Below are positions 44,884 through 53,065 of a DNA stretch of 64,000 bases, piece by piece. The position numbers and the translations under genes are program-made. Origin of the DNA: Promicromonospora umidemergens (GTDB taxonomy: Bacteria; Actinomycetota; Actinomycetes; Actinomycetales; Cellulomonadaceae); contig NZ_JAMTCT010000005.1 in the NCBI RefSeq assembly GCF_024171995.1, positions 248,001 through 312,000 on the forward strand, read 5' to 3'. Each line of letters begins with the position of its first letter. Within the stretch, counting starts at the first letter, position 1. The notes beneath the pieces are model-generated. The model was not told the DNA's origin and searched no databases. It worked only from the letters and a program-made list of their open reading frames with translations.

Positions 44884-45084
44884 GTGAAGTCAGGTCTGAT
44901 CGTGCTCGGCGTCGTCCTCGTCCTGATGGGCGCCGTCTTCACCTTCCAGGGGCTCGGCTACCTCGCCGGCAGCGCGATGACGGGCGTGACGCTGTGGGCG
45001 GTCGTCGGGCCGATCCTCGCCGTCGTCGGGATCGTACTGATCGTCTGGGCCGCCCGAGCGGGCAGGTCCGGCGACGCCGGCTGA
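44884..45084 (+). CDS. Small two-helix membrane protein
   Basis: This 66-residue protein is not assigned to a family. It has two clear transmembrane segments (GLIVLGVVLVLMGAVFTF and VVGPILAVVGIVLIVWA) joined by a short glycine-rich loop and a basic C-terminus. The start is GTG 44884 with a strong GGAGGAAA site. It lies 48 bases after the DMT transporter and may be co-transcribed. Three direct 8-bp repeats (45092-45115) follow it. Confidence 0.75.
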   Translation: MKSGLIVLGVVLVLMGAVFTFQGLGYLAGSAMTGVTLWAVVGPILAVVGIVLIVWAARAGRSGDAG

Positions 45085-45190
45085 CCTGGTCGTCTCCGGG
45101 TCTCCGGGTCTCCGGGCACGGCGCCTGTGCCGCGGGACGCGGGTCGTAGCACGTCGTCGAGAAACCGCGCGCGGCGTCCGAGCAAGGAGC

Positions 45191-46435
45191 TCAAGCCGCG
45201 TCGGCGTCGTCGAGATCCTCCGGGTTGGGCAGCCCCGCCAGGAACCGGAACGACACGAGCGCGATCAGCGTCGCGAGGCAGCCGGCCACCAGGAACGGCG
45301 CTCGCAGGTCGATCCGGCCCAGCAGCCCGCCCAGCAACGAGCCGAGCGGCATCGTGCCCCAGAGCAGCGTGCGCCAGGTGCCGTGGACCCGGCCGAGCAG
45401 GCGGCTCGGGATCGCGGCCTGGCGCAGCGACATGACGAGGATGTTCCACGCCGTCGTGCCGCCGGCTGACAGGAAGTAGCCGAACGCGACCACGCCGAGC
45501 ACGGGAACCGCTCCCATCAGCACGAGCGCCGCCAGCGACAGGGTTTGTGCCACCGCCATCACGGGCCCCGCGCCGAACCGCACCTTGAGCCGGTCGGCGA
45601 GCGCCGCGGCACCGAGCGAACCGACGGCTCCGGCCAGGATGAACGCGCCGTACCAGGCCTCCGGCAGCCCGAGCCGGTTCAGCACGTAGAGCACGATCGT
45701 CGCCGTGGCGGCAGAGAAGCACAGGGCGATCGCCACGCTGATGATCCAGAGCCTGCGCAGCATGGGGTTGCTCATGATGTAGCGGAAGCCGTCGGTGAGC
45801 TGCCGGTACCAGGCGATGTGTGGTTCGCCGGTCGGGTCGGTGCGGTGGGCACCGGCGGCGGCGTGGGGGAGGAACACGGCCATGACGCCGGCGACCGCGT
45901 ACGTCAGCACGTTGATCCCGAGCGGCACCACGACCGAGACCGCGAACAGGGCCGAGGTGAGCGGACCGGACAGGAACCGCTCGACGACGATCTCCCCGGC
46001 CTCGACCCGCGAGTTCGCCCGTGGCAGGTCGGGCCGGTCGACGATCGAGGGCAGGACGGCGCGGAGCGCGCCGTCGTAGATGGTCTCGAACGCCCCGTAG
46101 GCGAACATGACGACGTAGAGCCACCAGATGGTCAGGGTGTCCGTGGCGAACAGCGCCAGCAGCAGGGCCGCGAGCAGCGTCCGGACCCCGTTGGCGAGGG
46201 TCATGGCGCGTCGTCGGTCGATCCGGTCCAGCAGGATCCCGGCCGGGATGGAGAAGATCAGCCACGGCAGCATCGAGACCGCTGCGACGCCGGAGACGAG
46301 CAGCGGGTCGTCGGTCAGTCGCGCGGCCAGCAGCGGAGCCGCTACCTTCGCGATGCCGTCGCCGAGGCTCGAGCTGACGTTGGCCACGATGACGTTCCTC
46401 AGCGCCCGCCCGAGCGGCTGCCTGTTCCTCACCAC
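45191..46435 (-). CDS. MFS transporter
   Basis: This 414-residue, 12-helix transporter has the loop GILLDRIDRRRAM and the second-half motif AALADRLKVRFG. It is related to macrolide-efflux and enterobactin-exporter-like MFS proteins. The start is GTG 46435 or the next GTG; TAGGCT lies 6 bases upstream, so it is leaderless. A palindromic repeat fills the space on its 5' side. Confidence 0.87.
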   Translation of the reverse strand: MVRNRQPLGRALRNVIVANVSSSLGDGIAKVAAPLLAARLTDDPLLVSGVAAVSMLPWLIFSIPAGILLDRIDRRRAMTLANGVRTLLAALLLALFATDTLTIWWLYVVMFAYGAFETIYDGALRAVLPSIVDRPDLPRANSRVEAGEIVVERFLSGPLTSALFAVSVVVPLGINVLTYAVAGVMAVFLPHAAAGAHRTDPTGEPHIAWYRQLTDGFRYIMSNPMLRRLWIISVAIALCFSAATATIVLYVLNRLGLPEAWYGAFILAGAVGSLGAAALADRLKVRFGAGPVMAVAQTLSLAALVLMGAVPVLGVVAFGYFLSAGGTTAWNILVMSLRQAAIPSRLLGRVHGTWRTLLWGTMPLGSLLGGLLGRIDLRAPFLVAGCLATLIALVSFRFLAGLPNPEDLDDADAA

Positions 46436-46441
46436 ACGCGG

Positions 46442-46447
46442 AGCCTA
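46442..46447 (-). promoter_or_regulatory. -10 box (leaderless) of the MFS gene
   Basis: Reading leftward, TAGGCT is followed by 6 bases and GTG 46435. Confidence 0.5.
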
Positions 46448-46551
46448 TGGGGCGTCTGTGGCCGGGCCTGCGGCAACGACGTCAAGATACGCCGGCGCCC
46501 GGCGCCCGACGACCCGCGCCCTGCGCCCTGTCCTGGCCCATGACCCGCCGC

Positions 46552-46638
46552 CGAACGTAGGCTCCGTCGCTCTACTCGTCGAACGTAGGCATCGTCGCGG
46601 CATGAGGGCTGATAGAGCGACCAGCCCTACGTTCGACG
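46552..46638. repeat. Interspersed palindromic repeat, copy B
   Basis: CGTCGAACGTAGG (46577-46589) pairs perfectly with 46626-46638. An outer copy of the left arm (46552-46574, ending GTCGCTCTA) pairs with TAGAGCGAC (46613-46621). It shares the core TAGAGCGACCAG and CCTACGT with the hairpin at 52251-52306. The left arm appears partly duplicated. No gene is seen in the surrounding 46436-46679 stretch. Confidence 0.8.
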
Positions 46639-46679
46639 CCGGGCGCGGGGCGCCGGAGGGGGCCGGGCGCCCGGGGGCG

Positions 46680-47150
46680 TCAGGTTGGCGGTTCCTTCGT
46701 TAGGCGGGCGGTGATCGTGGCCGTGATGTCGGCGAGCACGTCGAGCTGTTCCGGTGTGAGCGCGTCGATCACCAACCGCCGCGCCGTCGCGATATGCCCG
46801 GGGACGGAGTGGATCAGCTCGCGGCGGCCGTCGCCTGTCAGGCGCACGTTGGTGGCGCGGCGGTCCTCGGGGCAGGAGGAACGCTCGATGAGCCCGCGCT
46901 TCTCCAGCCGGCCGCAGACGTGGGACAGGCGCGGCAGGGTAGCGACGGTGGCCTCGGCGAGCGCCGTCATGCGCATCGTCGGCTCCTCGCTGAGCTGGAG
47001 CCTGGACAGCACGACGAACTCGAAGTGCGTCAGGCCCGAGTCGCGCTGGAGCTGCCGGTCCAACGCGGCCGGCAGGAGCTGGAAGACCGTCGTCAGGCCG
47101 AGCCAGGCCGCCGACTCCTGGTCGTTCATCCGGGGAACACGTCGCTTCAC
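46680..47150 (-). CDS. MarR family transcriptional regulator
   Basis: This 156-residue regulator has a MarR winged helix (LTHFEFVVLSRLQLSEEPTM, recognition region TVATLPRLSHVCGRLEKRGL, wing PEDRRATNVRLTGDG). The start is GTG 47150, six bases after TAGGAT. It is divergent from the NAD(P) oxidoreductase-VOC pair, with two GTTG...CAAC dyads in between, so it probably represses both itself and those genes and responds to a phenolic or electrophile. Confidence 0.88.
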   Translation of the reverse strand: MKRRVPRMNDQESAAWLGLTTVFQLLPAALDRQLQRDSGLTHFEFVVLSRLQLSEEPTMRMTALAEATVATLPRLSHVCGRLEKRGLIERSSCPEDRRATNVRLTGDGRRELIHSVPGHIATARRLVIDALTPEQLDVLADITATITARLTKEPPT

Positions 47151-47156
47151 GAGCCC

Positions 47157-47162
47157 ATCCTA
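47157..47162 (-). promoter_or_regulatory. -10 box (leaderless) of the marR-type gene
   Basis: Reading leftward, TAGGAT is followed by 6 bases and GTG 47150. Confidence 0.6.
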
Positions 47163-47169
47163 CCGTTTG

Positions 47170-47223
47170 GTTGACGCAACAAGTAAACGGTGCCACACTC
47201 GGGATGTTGGTTGTAGGAACAAC
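47170..47223. promoter_or_regulatory. Two candidate MarR operators
   Basis: GTTG-ACG-CAAC (47170-47180) and GTTGT-AGGA-ACAAC (47210-47223) are similar dyads about 40 bases apart. One is next to the marR-type -10 box, and the other lies 17 bases before the divergent oxidoreductase start. Binding is inferred from position and symmetry. Confidence 0.6.
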
Positions 47224-47239
47224 TATCTGGGGAGTGCGC

Positions 47240-47863
47240 ATGACCACGGTCACCGTCATCGGTGCAGGAAACTTCGGCAGTGTCGTCGCGGGCGTCGCGG
47301 CGAAGGGCGGTACGGGCATCCAGGTGCTTGCCCGTGACCCCGAGAAGGCGCGCGCTGTCGCCGGCCCCCACGGCGGCACGGCAGGCACGGTCGGCGACGA
47401 GGTGACGGGCGACGTCGTCGTGCTCGCCGTCCCCTACGGGGCCGTGACGGACGTGCTGGACGCCTACCCGGACCGGTTCGACGGCAAGATCGTTGTGGAC
47501 GTCACCAACCCCGTCGACTTCAGCACCTTCGACGACCTCATGGTCCCCGCCGACTCGTCGGCCGCGAAGCTGCTGCAGGACGCAGCGCCCGGGGCGAAGG
47601 TCGTCAAGGCGTTCAACACCAACTTCGGTGGCACCCTCGCCACCGGCGAGATCGGCGCCGTGCCGACGACGGTGCTCGTCGCCGGCGACGACGCGGCCGC
47701 CAAGCAGACCCTCGTCGACCTCGTGACCGCGGCCGGGCTGCGCGGGGTCGACGCCGGCTCGCTCAAGCGGGCGCGGGAGCTGGAGGCGGTCGGGTTCCTG
47801 CAGCTGACTCTCGCCGGCGCCGAGAAGATCTCCTGGGCCGGCGGCCTCGCGCTGGTGTCCTGA
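47240..47863 (+). CDS. NADPH-dependent F420 reductase-like oxidoreductase
   Basis: This 207-residue protein is of the F420-dependent NADP oxidoreductase fold, with GAGNFGSVVAGVAAKGG binding NADP, then VVLAVPYGAVTDVL and VVKAFNTNFGGTLA. Family members transfer hydride between NADP and F420, while others use different partners. ATG 47240 has GGGGAG upstream. The stop overlaps the VOC gene start by 1 base, so both are coupled and regulated by the divergent MarR. Confidence 0.82.
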   Translation: MTTVTVIGAGNFGSVVAGVAAKGGTGIQVLARDPEKARAVAGPHGGTAGTVGDEVTGDVVVLAVPYGAVTDVLDAYPDRFDGKIVVDVTNPVDFSTFDDLMVPADSSAAKLLQDAAPGAKVVKAFNTNFGGTLATGEIGAVPTTVLVAGDDAAAKQTLVDLVTAAGLRGVDAGSLKRARELEAVGFLQLTLAGAEKISWAGGLALVS

Positions 47864-48774
47864 TGGGCGAGCAGCGGACCGTGCCGACGTGGCGGCAGGA
47901 CAGTGTCGCAACGAAGGGGCTGGCGCCCGACGGCACCCGGATGAACACCGTCGAGCTGCTCGTGCGCGACCTCGACGTGATGACCGACTACTACCAGCAG
48001 GCGGTCACGCTCGACGTCCTCGACCACGCAGGCGCCACGACGACGCTGGGCCGCGGTGGGGTGCCGATCATGGTGCTGCGCCAGGAGCGGGACCTGCCGG
48101 GCGCCGACCCTCGCGGCGCCGGGCTCTACCACACGGCCATCCTCTTCGAGGACGAGCGGCGGCTGGCCGCGTCGCTGGCGTCCATGGCGCAGCGCGTGCC
48201 GCAGTCCTTCACCGGCAGCGCCGACCACCTGGTCAGCGAGGCGTTCTACTTCACCGACCCCGAGGGCAACGGTGTGGAGCTGTACCGCGACCGCCCCCGT
48301 GAGGAGTGGACCGTCCACCCGGACGGGACGGTGGCGATGGCCAGCGAGTACCTCGACCCGAACCAGTTCCTGCGGCGCTGGCACGACCCGGAGGTGCCCG
48401 ACGCCGGCGCCTCCGCCGCGATCGGGCACGTCCACCTCCAGGTGGGCGACCTCGCCTCAGCGCGCCAGTTCTACGTCGACACGCTCGGGTTCGACGTCAC
48501 CGCGCAGCTGGGGGACTCCGCCCTGTTCGTCTCGGCCGGCGGCTACCACCACCACATCGGCATGAACACCTGGCGCAGCGCCGGCGCCGCACCGCGCGCC
48601 GCGTCCCTCGGGCTGGGCGACGTGCGGATCCTCCTCCCCACCCGGACCGACGTCGAGGCCCTCGCCGACCGGCTCCGGTCCCACCGCATCCCGACCGCCG
48701 ACGACGGGGAGACGCTCCGGTTCGCGGACCCGTGGAACACGCGGCTCGCCGTATCGCCGGAGAGCGAGGGCTGA
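47863..48774 (+). CDS. VOC family dioxygenase/glyoxalase-like protein
   Basis: This 303-residue protein has two vicinal-oxygen-chelate modules, NTVELLVRDLDVMTDYYQQ and IGHVHLQVGDLASARQFYVD, with histidine and glutamate metal ligands visible in GHVHLQ and in GVELYRDR. It resembles the extradiol dioxygenases and related catechol-type enzymes. It is co-transcribed with the oxidoreductase. A phenolic substrate would match the MarR control. Confidence 0.83.
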   Translation: MGEQRTVPTWRQDSVATKGLAPDGTRMNTVELLVRDLDVMTDYYQQAVTLDVLDHAGATTTLGRGGVPIMVLRQERDLPGADPRGAGLYHTAILFEDERRLAASLASMAQRVPQSFTGSADHLVSEAFYFTDPEGNGVELYRDRPREEWTVHPDGTVAMASEYLDPNQFLRRWHDPEVPDAGASAAIGHVHLQVGDLASARQFYVDTLGFDVTAQLGDSALFVSAGGYHHHIGMNTWRSAGAAPRAASLGLGDVRILLPTRTDVEALADRLRSHRIPTADDGETLRFADPWNTRLAVSPESEG

Positions 48775-48840
48775 CGCCCCCGAGCGGCCGGGTCGCGCCG
48801 GCTGGGCCCGCGCGACCCGGCCCGCGCGGGCCGGCCGCGG

Positions 48841-49626
48841 TCACTGATGGGGGACCCGCACCCCGGCTGCGCGCAGCCTCGCCTCGACGAGCGCGGTCAG
48901 CCGGGCCGACGTCGGCCACTCCTCCTGCCCGTGGGTGTTGACCATCCCGTACCGCGTAGCGGTGTCGGGCTGGGCCCGGAACCCAGCAGGCATCGCGAGC
49001 AGCTCGGGCTTGGCCAGCAGGTTGTCGGCAAGTGCGGACGCCAGCTCTTCGACCCGCGGATCGTCCGGGTCCCAGGACAGCGCGTCCCAGCTGCGCTTGG
49101 TCAGGTCGACGAACTCCGGGTCGTCCAGCCGGTGCTCCAGCTGGGTCACGAAGCTGTCGAAACCCGCGGACACCAGCGCCCGGAACAGCACCAGGGCCTC
49201 GCGCTGGCCGGCGACGTAGTCGGGGCTGAAGCCGAGCCCGCGCATCCGGTCGAGGACCGCGCACGCGCGGTCGGGGAGCAGCGCCCGGTCGTCGGCGAGC
49301 CGGTGCAGCGTGTCGCGGCGGGCGATCAGGTCCTCGATCCGGTCGGTGAGCTGCTGCTCGACGTCGGTGAGCGCCACGGCGAACCGCTCGGCGTCGGCGT
49401 CGAGCAGCGTGCCGATGTCGGCGAGCTGGACGCCGGCGGCGGCCAGCGTCCGGACCTGGACCAGCCGCAGCAGGTCGTCCGACCCGTACCGGCGGTACCC
49501 GGAGCTGTCCCGGTCCGGCTCCTCGACCAGGCCGAGCTTGTGATAGTGCCGCACGGTCTTGATGGTGACCCCGGCGAACGCCGCCGCCTGGCCGATGGTG
49601 ATGCCACCCGTCGTCCGTCCGCTCAT
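48841..49626 (-). CDS. MerR family regulator with long C-terminal domain
   Basis: This 261-residue regulator has the MerR winged helix (TIGQAAAFAGVTIKTVRHYHKLGL) and then about 150 residues of helices, longer than metal-type MerR proteins and like effector-binding (TipA-type) forms. The ATG at 49626 overlaps the stop of the upstream hydrolase by 4 bases, so the regulator is the second gene of its own operon. The operator upstream of the hydrolase fits it. Confidence 0.87.
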   Translation of the reverse strand: MSGRTTGGITIGQAAAFAGVTIKTVRHYHKLGLVEEPDRDSSGYRRYGSDDLLRLVQVRTLAAAGVQLADIGTLLDADAERFAVALTDVEQQLTDRIEDLIARRDTLHRLADDRALLPDRACAVLDRMRGLGFSPDYVAGQREALVLFRALVSAGFDSFVTQLEHRLDDPEFVDLTKRSWDALSWDPDDPRVEELASALADNLLAKPELLAMPAGFRAQPDTATRYGMVNTHGQEEWPTSARLTALVEARLRAAGVRVPHQ

Positions 49627-50453
49627 CGCCCCAGTCTGCCCTGCGCTCGCGGTGCGGCGGCGAGCTCGCGCACGGCATCGGCGACGGCGGGGGAGTCCTT
49701 GCGCAGGATGCTGCCGTGGTTGCTGGAGACCTTCGCGCTGACCCGCAGGTTCGGGTTGTCGGCCAGCAGCGGGTCGAGGGCTTTGCGCATCTGCTCCTGC
49801 AGGTCGTCGCGGCTGCCCACCGCCTCCCCGGAGGCGACGACGTACCGCGTCGGGACGGTCAGGCCCGCCAGGGTCGGGCCGAGGGCGGCGTGCAGGTGGT
49901 GGGACTCGATGGCGAGCTCTGCGTGCAGCTCGGCCGAGAACCGCCCGGCCAGGCCGAGCAGGCGGGCCAGCGGCATCATCGGCTTCATCCGGCCGAACAC
50001 CTTGCGGATCTCGGCGTGCCCGGCCTCGTCGGTCCAGCCGACCGGGTACGGACCGTCGACCCCCACGACGCCCAGGGTGCGCTCCGGGTTGCGGCTCGCC
50101 CAGTGCACCGCGAGCAGCGCACCGTAGGACCAGCCCACGAGCAGGGCGCTCTCGACGCCCCGGGCCGCGAGGACCGCGTCGATGTCGCGGACGCACACCT
50201 CGAACGAGTAGTCCGCCGACTGCTTCGACCGGCCGCGGCCGCGCTCGTCGAAGGTGATGTGCCGGTAGCCGCCGGCGAGGTCGGCGACCACGCGCCGCCA
50301 GTGCCGCTGCGAGGCGTAGGCACCGTTGAGGTAGACGACGGGGATGCCGGGGCCGCCGGAGTCGGTGACGGCCAGCGCCGTGTCGTCGACGGGGACCATG
50401 CCGGTCCAGGAGGCGCTGTTCGGACGGGGCGGGCTTGCGTCGAGGTTGCTCAT
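49623..50453 (-). CDS. Alpha/beta hydrolase
   Basis: This 276-residue serine hydrolase has a cap-less or small-cap core, with the oxyanion region LNGAYASQRHW, the nucleophile elbow GWSYGA, and a late SSNHGS histidine. The substrate is unknown. The start is ATG 50453 with GGAGG nine bases upstream. It is co-transcribed with a MerR regulator and preceded by a MerR-like dyad. Confidence 0.85.
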   Translation of the reverse strand: MSNLDASPPRPNSASWTGMVPVDDTALAVTDSGGPGIPVVYLNGAYASQRHWRRVVADLAGGYRHITFDERGRGRSKQSADYSFEVCVRDIDAVLAARGVESALLVGWSYGALLAVHWASRNPERTLGVVGVDGPYPVGWTDEAGHAEIRKVFGRMKPMMPLARLLGLAGRFSAELHAELAIESHHLHAALGPTLAGLTVPTRYVVASGEAVGSRDDLQEQMRKALDPLLADNPNLRVSAKVSSNHGSILRKDSPAVADAVRELAAAPRAQGRLGR

Positions 50454-50466
50454 GCGATGAGCCTCC

Positions 50467-50487
50467 ACCTTGACCTCGGGTCAAGGT
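50467..50487 (-). promoter_or_regulatory. MerR-type operator of the hydrolase-MerR operon
   Basis: ACCTTGACC-TCG-GGTCAAGGT is a perfect 9-bp dyad starting 14 bases upstream of the hydrolase ATG. TTGACC within it may double as the -35 box, as in MerR promoters; the -10 box is not clear. Confidence 0.6.
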
Positions 50488-50520
50488 CAAGGCCCGGATC
50501 GGCGGCCGTTCCTGAGGCCT

Positions 50521-50581
50521 GTTCAGCAGGCTCTGGTGTGCCGGAACCACCGGGCTGGTGGTCGCCCAGAGCCTGTTGAAC
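50521..50581 (-). terminator. Hairpin after tetR-type gene
   Basis: A 16-bp arm GTTCAGCAGGCTCTGG (50521-50536) pairs with 50566-50581 with one mismatch. An inner ACCACC/GGTGGT stem gives a cruciform form. It lies 6 bases after the TetR stop. Confidence 0.65.
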
Positions 50582-50586
50582 GGGAG

Positions 50587-51222
50587 TCAGCTCCGGACCT
50601 CGTCAGTCGCCGACGGCGACGGCGGCCGAGCGGGCGGCTGCCAGTGGGCGCCGCGCCGGTCCAGCTCAGCGGCCAGGTCCTCGAACGCAGCCCGGACGCG
50701 CTCCTCGTCGGCGGTGACCAGGAGGTCGACGAGCAGCCCGCGCAGCGTCGAGAGCAGCGACGTCGCCAGCGCGGTGGCCTCCGGTTCCGGGCAGCCGTGC
50801 CGCACCAGTCCCGCGGCCAGCAGAGCCGTCCGCTGCCGCATCGACCGGGCCACGGCGTCGCGCAGCCTCGGGTTGTCGTGCATGGCATGGCCGGTGATCG
50901 CGGTGAACAGCCGGATGTAGCGGCGTCCCGTGTCCGACGTCGCCCGCTGCCAGATCGTCTCCAGCGGTTCCGGGTCGTCGTCGGCCAGGTCTGGCAGCGC
51001 GAGCGACCGGGCAAGGACCAGGTCCACGATCTCGGCGACCAGCTCGTCCTTGGTCGAGAAGTGGTGCACCAGCGTCGCGTGGCTGACGCCGACCGTCTGG
51101 GCTACCTTGCGAAGCGACAGGCCGGCCAGGCCGTGGTCGAGGGCATGCTCGGTCGCGGCGCGCAGCACCTCGGCGCGGCGGTGCTCGAAGCGCAGCTTGC
51201 GGCCGTCCACGTGTTCGTTCAC
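50587..51222 (-). CDS. TetR family transcriptional regulator
   Basis: This 211-residue regulator has the N-terminal helix-turn-helix of TetR proteins (GLAGLSLRKVAQTVGVSHAT, LVHHFSTKDELVAEIV) and a C-terminal ligand domain. It starts at GTG 51222, six bases after TAGGGT, so it is leaderless. It is divergent from the secreted cutinase, separated by 117 bases containing the cutinase promoter, and could control it. Confidence 0.88.
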   Translation of the reverse strand: MNEHVDGRKLRFEHRRAEVLRAATEHALDHGLAGLSLRKVAQTVGVSHATLVHHFSTKDELVAEIVDLVLARSLALPDLADDDPEPLETIWQRATSDTGRRYIRLFTAITGHAMHDNPRLRDAVARSMRQRTALLAAGLVRHGCPEPEATALATSLLSTLRGLLVDLLVTADEERVRAAFEDLAAELDRRGAHWQPPARPPSPSATDEVRS

Positions 51223-51228
51223 GGTACG

Positions 51229-51234
51229 ACCCTA
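51229..51234 (-). promoter_or_regulatory. -10 box (leaderless) of the tetR-type gene
   Basis: Reading leftward, TAGGGT is followed by 6 bases and GTG 51222. Confidence 0.6.
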
Positions 51235-51266
51235 ATCAGTGGGAGTGCATCAATCTCCGGAATGTC

Positions 51267-51295
51267 TTGACCACTTGGTAGAGCTACTTTATCGT
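51267..51295 (+). promoter_or_regulatory. Promoter of the cutinase gene
   Basis: TTGACC (51267-51272) and TATCGT (51290-51295) have an ideal 17-bp spacer. The leader then carries AAGGGG before ATG 51340, so this is a normal leadered transcript, unlike many neighbours. Confidence 0.7.
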
Positions 51296-51339
51296 CGGTC
51301 CCGTCAGTTGTTGTCTCACCGAACTCAAAGGGGCGATTC

Positions 51340-52215
51340 ATGAGGCATCTGATCCGCAAGGCCGGTGCAGCGCTCGTGTCCGGGCTGCTGCTCGCCGGTA
51401 CCGCCGTCGTCGGCATGCCGGTCGCGTCCGCCGCCGACAACCCGTACGAACGTGGTCCCGATCCGACCGAGGCGAGCATCGAGGCTCGCCTCGGTTCGTT
51501 CGATGTCGCGGAACGCAGCGTTTCGCGCTTGGCGGTCACCGGATTCGGTGGCGGCACCATCTACTACCCGACCAGCACGGCCGAGGGCACGTTCGGAGCG
51601 GTGGCGGTCGCCCCCGGCTACACCGCGTCGCAGTCCAGCATGGCCTGGCTCGGGCCGCGTCTGGCCTCGCAGGGGTTCGTCGTCTTCACCATCGACACGA
51701 ACACCACCTCGGACCAGCCGTCCTCCCGTGGTGACCAGCTGCGGAGCGCGCTGGACTACCTGACGGCGCGCAGCGTGGTCAGCGGCCGGATCGACGCCGA
51801 CCGGCTGGCCGTCATGGGCCACTCGATGGGCGGCGGGGGAGCGCTGGAGGCGGCGAAGGACGACTCGTCGTTGCAGGCGGCCATCCCGCTGACGCCGTGG
51901 AACACGGACAAGACGTGGCCAGAGGTGAGCACGCCGACCCTCATCGTCGGTGCGCAGGACGACTCGATCGCCTCGGTCCGCTTGCATGCGGAGCCCTTCT
52001 ACGAGTCCCTGCCCGGTTCTGCCGACAAGGCTTACCTGGAGCTCCGCGGCGCCAGCCACTTCGCGCCGAGCACGAACAACACGACCATCGCCAAGTACAG
52101 CATCTCCTGGCTCAAGCGCTTCGTCGACGACGACCTGCGCTACGACCAGTTCCTGTGCCCGGCACCGTCCACGAGCACGACGATCAGCGAGTACCGCAGC
52201 ACCTGCCCGTACTAG
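51340..52215 (+). CDS. Secreted cutinase, PET-hydrolase-like polyesterase
   Basis: This 291-residue secreted alpha/beta hydrolase is of the actinobacterial cutinase (polyester hydrolase) family. The signal peptide ends near residue 31 (ASAAD). The oxyanion tyrosine is in PGYTASQSS, the nucleophile is Ser162 in GHSMGGGG, the substrate-clamping tryptophan is Trp187 in LTPWN, the acid is Asp208, and the base is His240 in GASHFAP. Cys273 and Cys289 make the single C-terminal disulfide. The [14 protein letters not shown] segment is shared by known PET-degrading cutinases. Natural substrates are probably plant cutin or other polyesters. Confidence 0.9.
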   Translation: MRHLIRKAGAALVSGLLLAGTAVVGMPVASAADNPYERGPDPTEASIEARLGSFDVAERSVSRLAVTGFGGGTIYYPTSTAEGTFGAVAVAPGYTASQSSMAWLGPRLASQGFVVFTIDTNTTSDQPSSRGDQLRSALDYLTARSVVSGRIDADRLAVMGHSMGGGGALEAAKDDSSLQAAIPLTPWNTDKTWPEVSTPTLIVGAQDDSIASVRLHAEPFYESLPGSADKAYLELRGASHFAPSTNNTTIAKYSISWLKRFVDDDLRYDQFLCPAPSTSTTISEYRSTCPY

Positions 52216-52250
52216 ACCCGGTGGCTCGCCCTGGACGGGGGCGGGATCCG

Positions 52251-52306
52251 TCGAACGTAGGCCTGGTCGCTCTATGAACCCTCATAGAGCGACCAGGCCT
52301 ACGTCG
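52251..52306. repeat. Interspersed palindromic repeat, copy A
   Basis: A perfect 23-bp stem (52255-52277 with 52282-52304) and a 4-base ACCC loop begin 35 bases after the cutinase stop. The left arm reads ACGTAGGCCTGGTCGCTCTA. It may also act as a terminator; no T-run follows. The same core occurs at 46552-46638. Confidence 0.85.
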
Positions 52307-52372
52307 CGGTCCGGGGGGTGAAGAGCCGCGTCCCGCACGACGACGCGATCCGCGCAGCGGGCCGGGGCTGCC

Positions 52373-52789
52373 TCAGCCGTGGTTCCACGGGAAGTCGGCG
52401 TGCCACCAGCGGTGGTAGTGGTCGAGCCGGGCGGGGAACGTCGAGAGGATGCGCTCGTCGATCGCCCGGACAAGGCGCCGCAGCTCTTGAGCAGAACGTC
52501 GCGGCAGGCGATGGATCGCTTGCTCGAGGATGTCGCGGTCGTCGCGTGGGGCTCCGCAGCATCCGGAGATATCGCAGCCGTTGGATGGTCGGATCCAGGG
52601 ATTGGTTCTGCGGGCTTCGCGTTCCCAATTCTGGAGCGAGTCATGGATCTGTCCGGGCCAGTCTTCGACGCGCGCGATGGCGGCGCTGGTCGAACCGGAG
52701 AGTCGGCCATCCCTGATCGGCGCCACGCGGAGATAGTGGCGCCGTGCGGCTGCGGATCGTCGCAGCGTGGAGGGACGCCTACGCGGCAT
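52373..52789 (-). CDS. Hypothetical protein with CDISGCC motif
   Basis: This 138-residue protein was not assigned to a known family. The N-terminus is basic, followed by ARVEDWPGQIHDSLQNWE and the motif GCDISGCC with clustered cysteines. A helical stretch, LEQAIHRLPRRSAQELRRLV, and a Trp-rich end (WWHADFPWNHG) complete it. The pattern of charged helices and conserved aromatic residues makes it look like a real gene rather than a shadow. The cysteines might bind a metal. No operon partner is seen. Confidence 0.55.
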   Translation of the reverse strand: MPRRRPSTLRRSAAARRHYLRVAPIRDGRLSGSTSAAIARVEDWPGQIHDSLQNWEREARRTNPWIRPSNGCDISGCCGAPRDDRDILEQAIHRLPRRSAQELRRLVRAIDERILSTFPARLDHYHRWWHADFPWNHG

Positions 52790-53023
52790 GCCCCTTCGTC
52801 GTTATCTGCATGGCGCACATCCTGACACACCGGACGGTGGACCGGGGCCTGGCTCGTCCAAGACTGATCCGCCCGAGGAACCGGAGCCCGGGCCCCAGCC
52901 CGGTTCCGGTTCCTACCCGAGTCCAGGCCCAGCCCCGGATCCGGGTCCCGGCCTGAGTCAGAACCCAGGCCTCTACCCTGACCGGAGCCTACGTCGGAGG
53001 CCGAGATCTTGGCCTGTCCGGAG

Positions 53024-53065
53024 CAGGTGAAGTCCGGATCAGCCCAGGTGAAGTCCGGATCGGCC
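53024..53065. repeat. Tandem 21-bp direct repeat
   Basis: Two units (53024-53044 and 53045-53065, starting CAGGTGAAGTCCGGATC) differ by one base. They abut the 3' end of the hypothetical gene 53066-53317. The preceding 52790-53023 region is proline-codon-rich low complexity with no supported gene. Confidence 0.8.

Noticed and set aside
52788-53030. Plus-strand frame coding Gly/Pro-rich repeats
   Set aside because: Low complexity with no start signals, overlapping the divergent start of the 52373-52789 gene; not supported.
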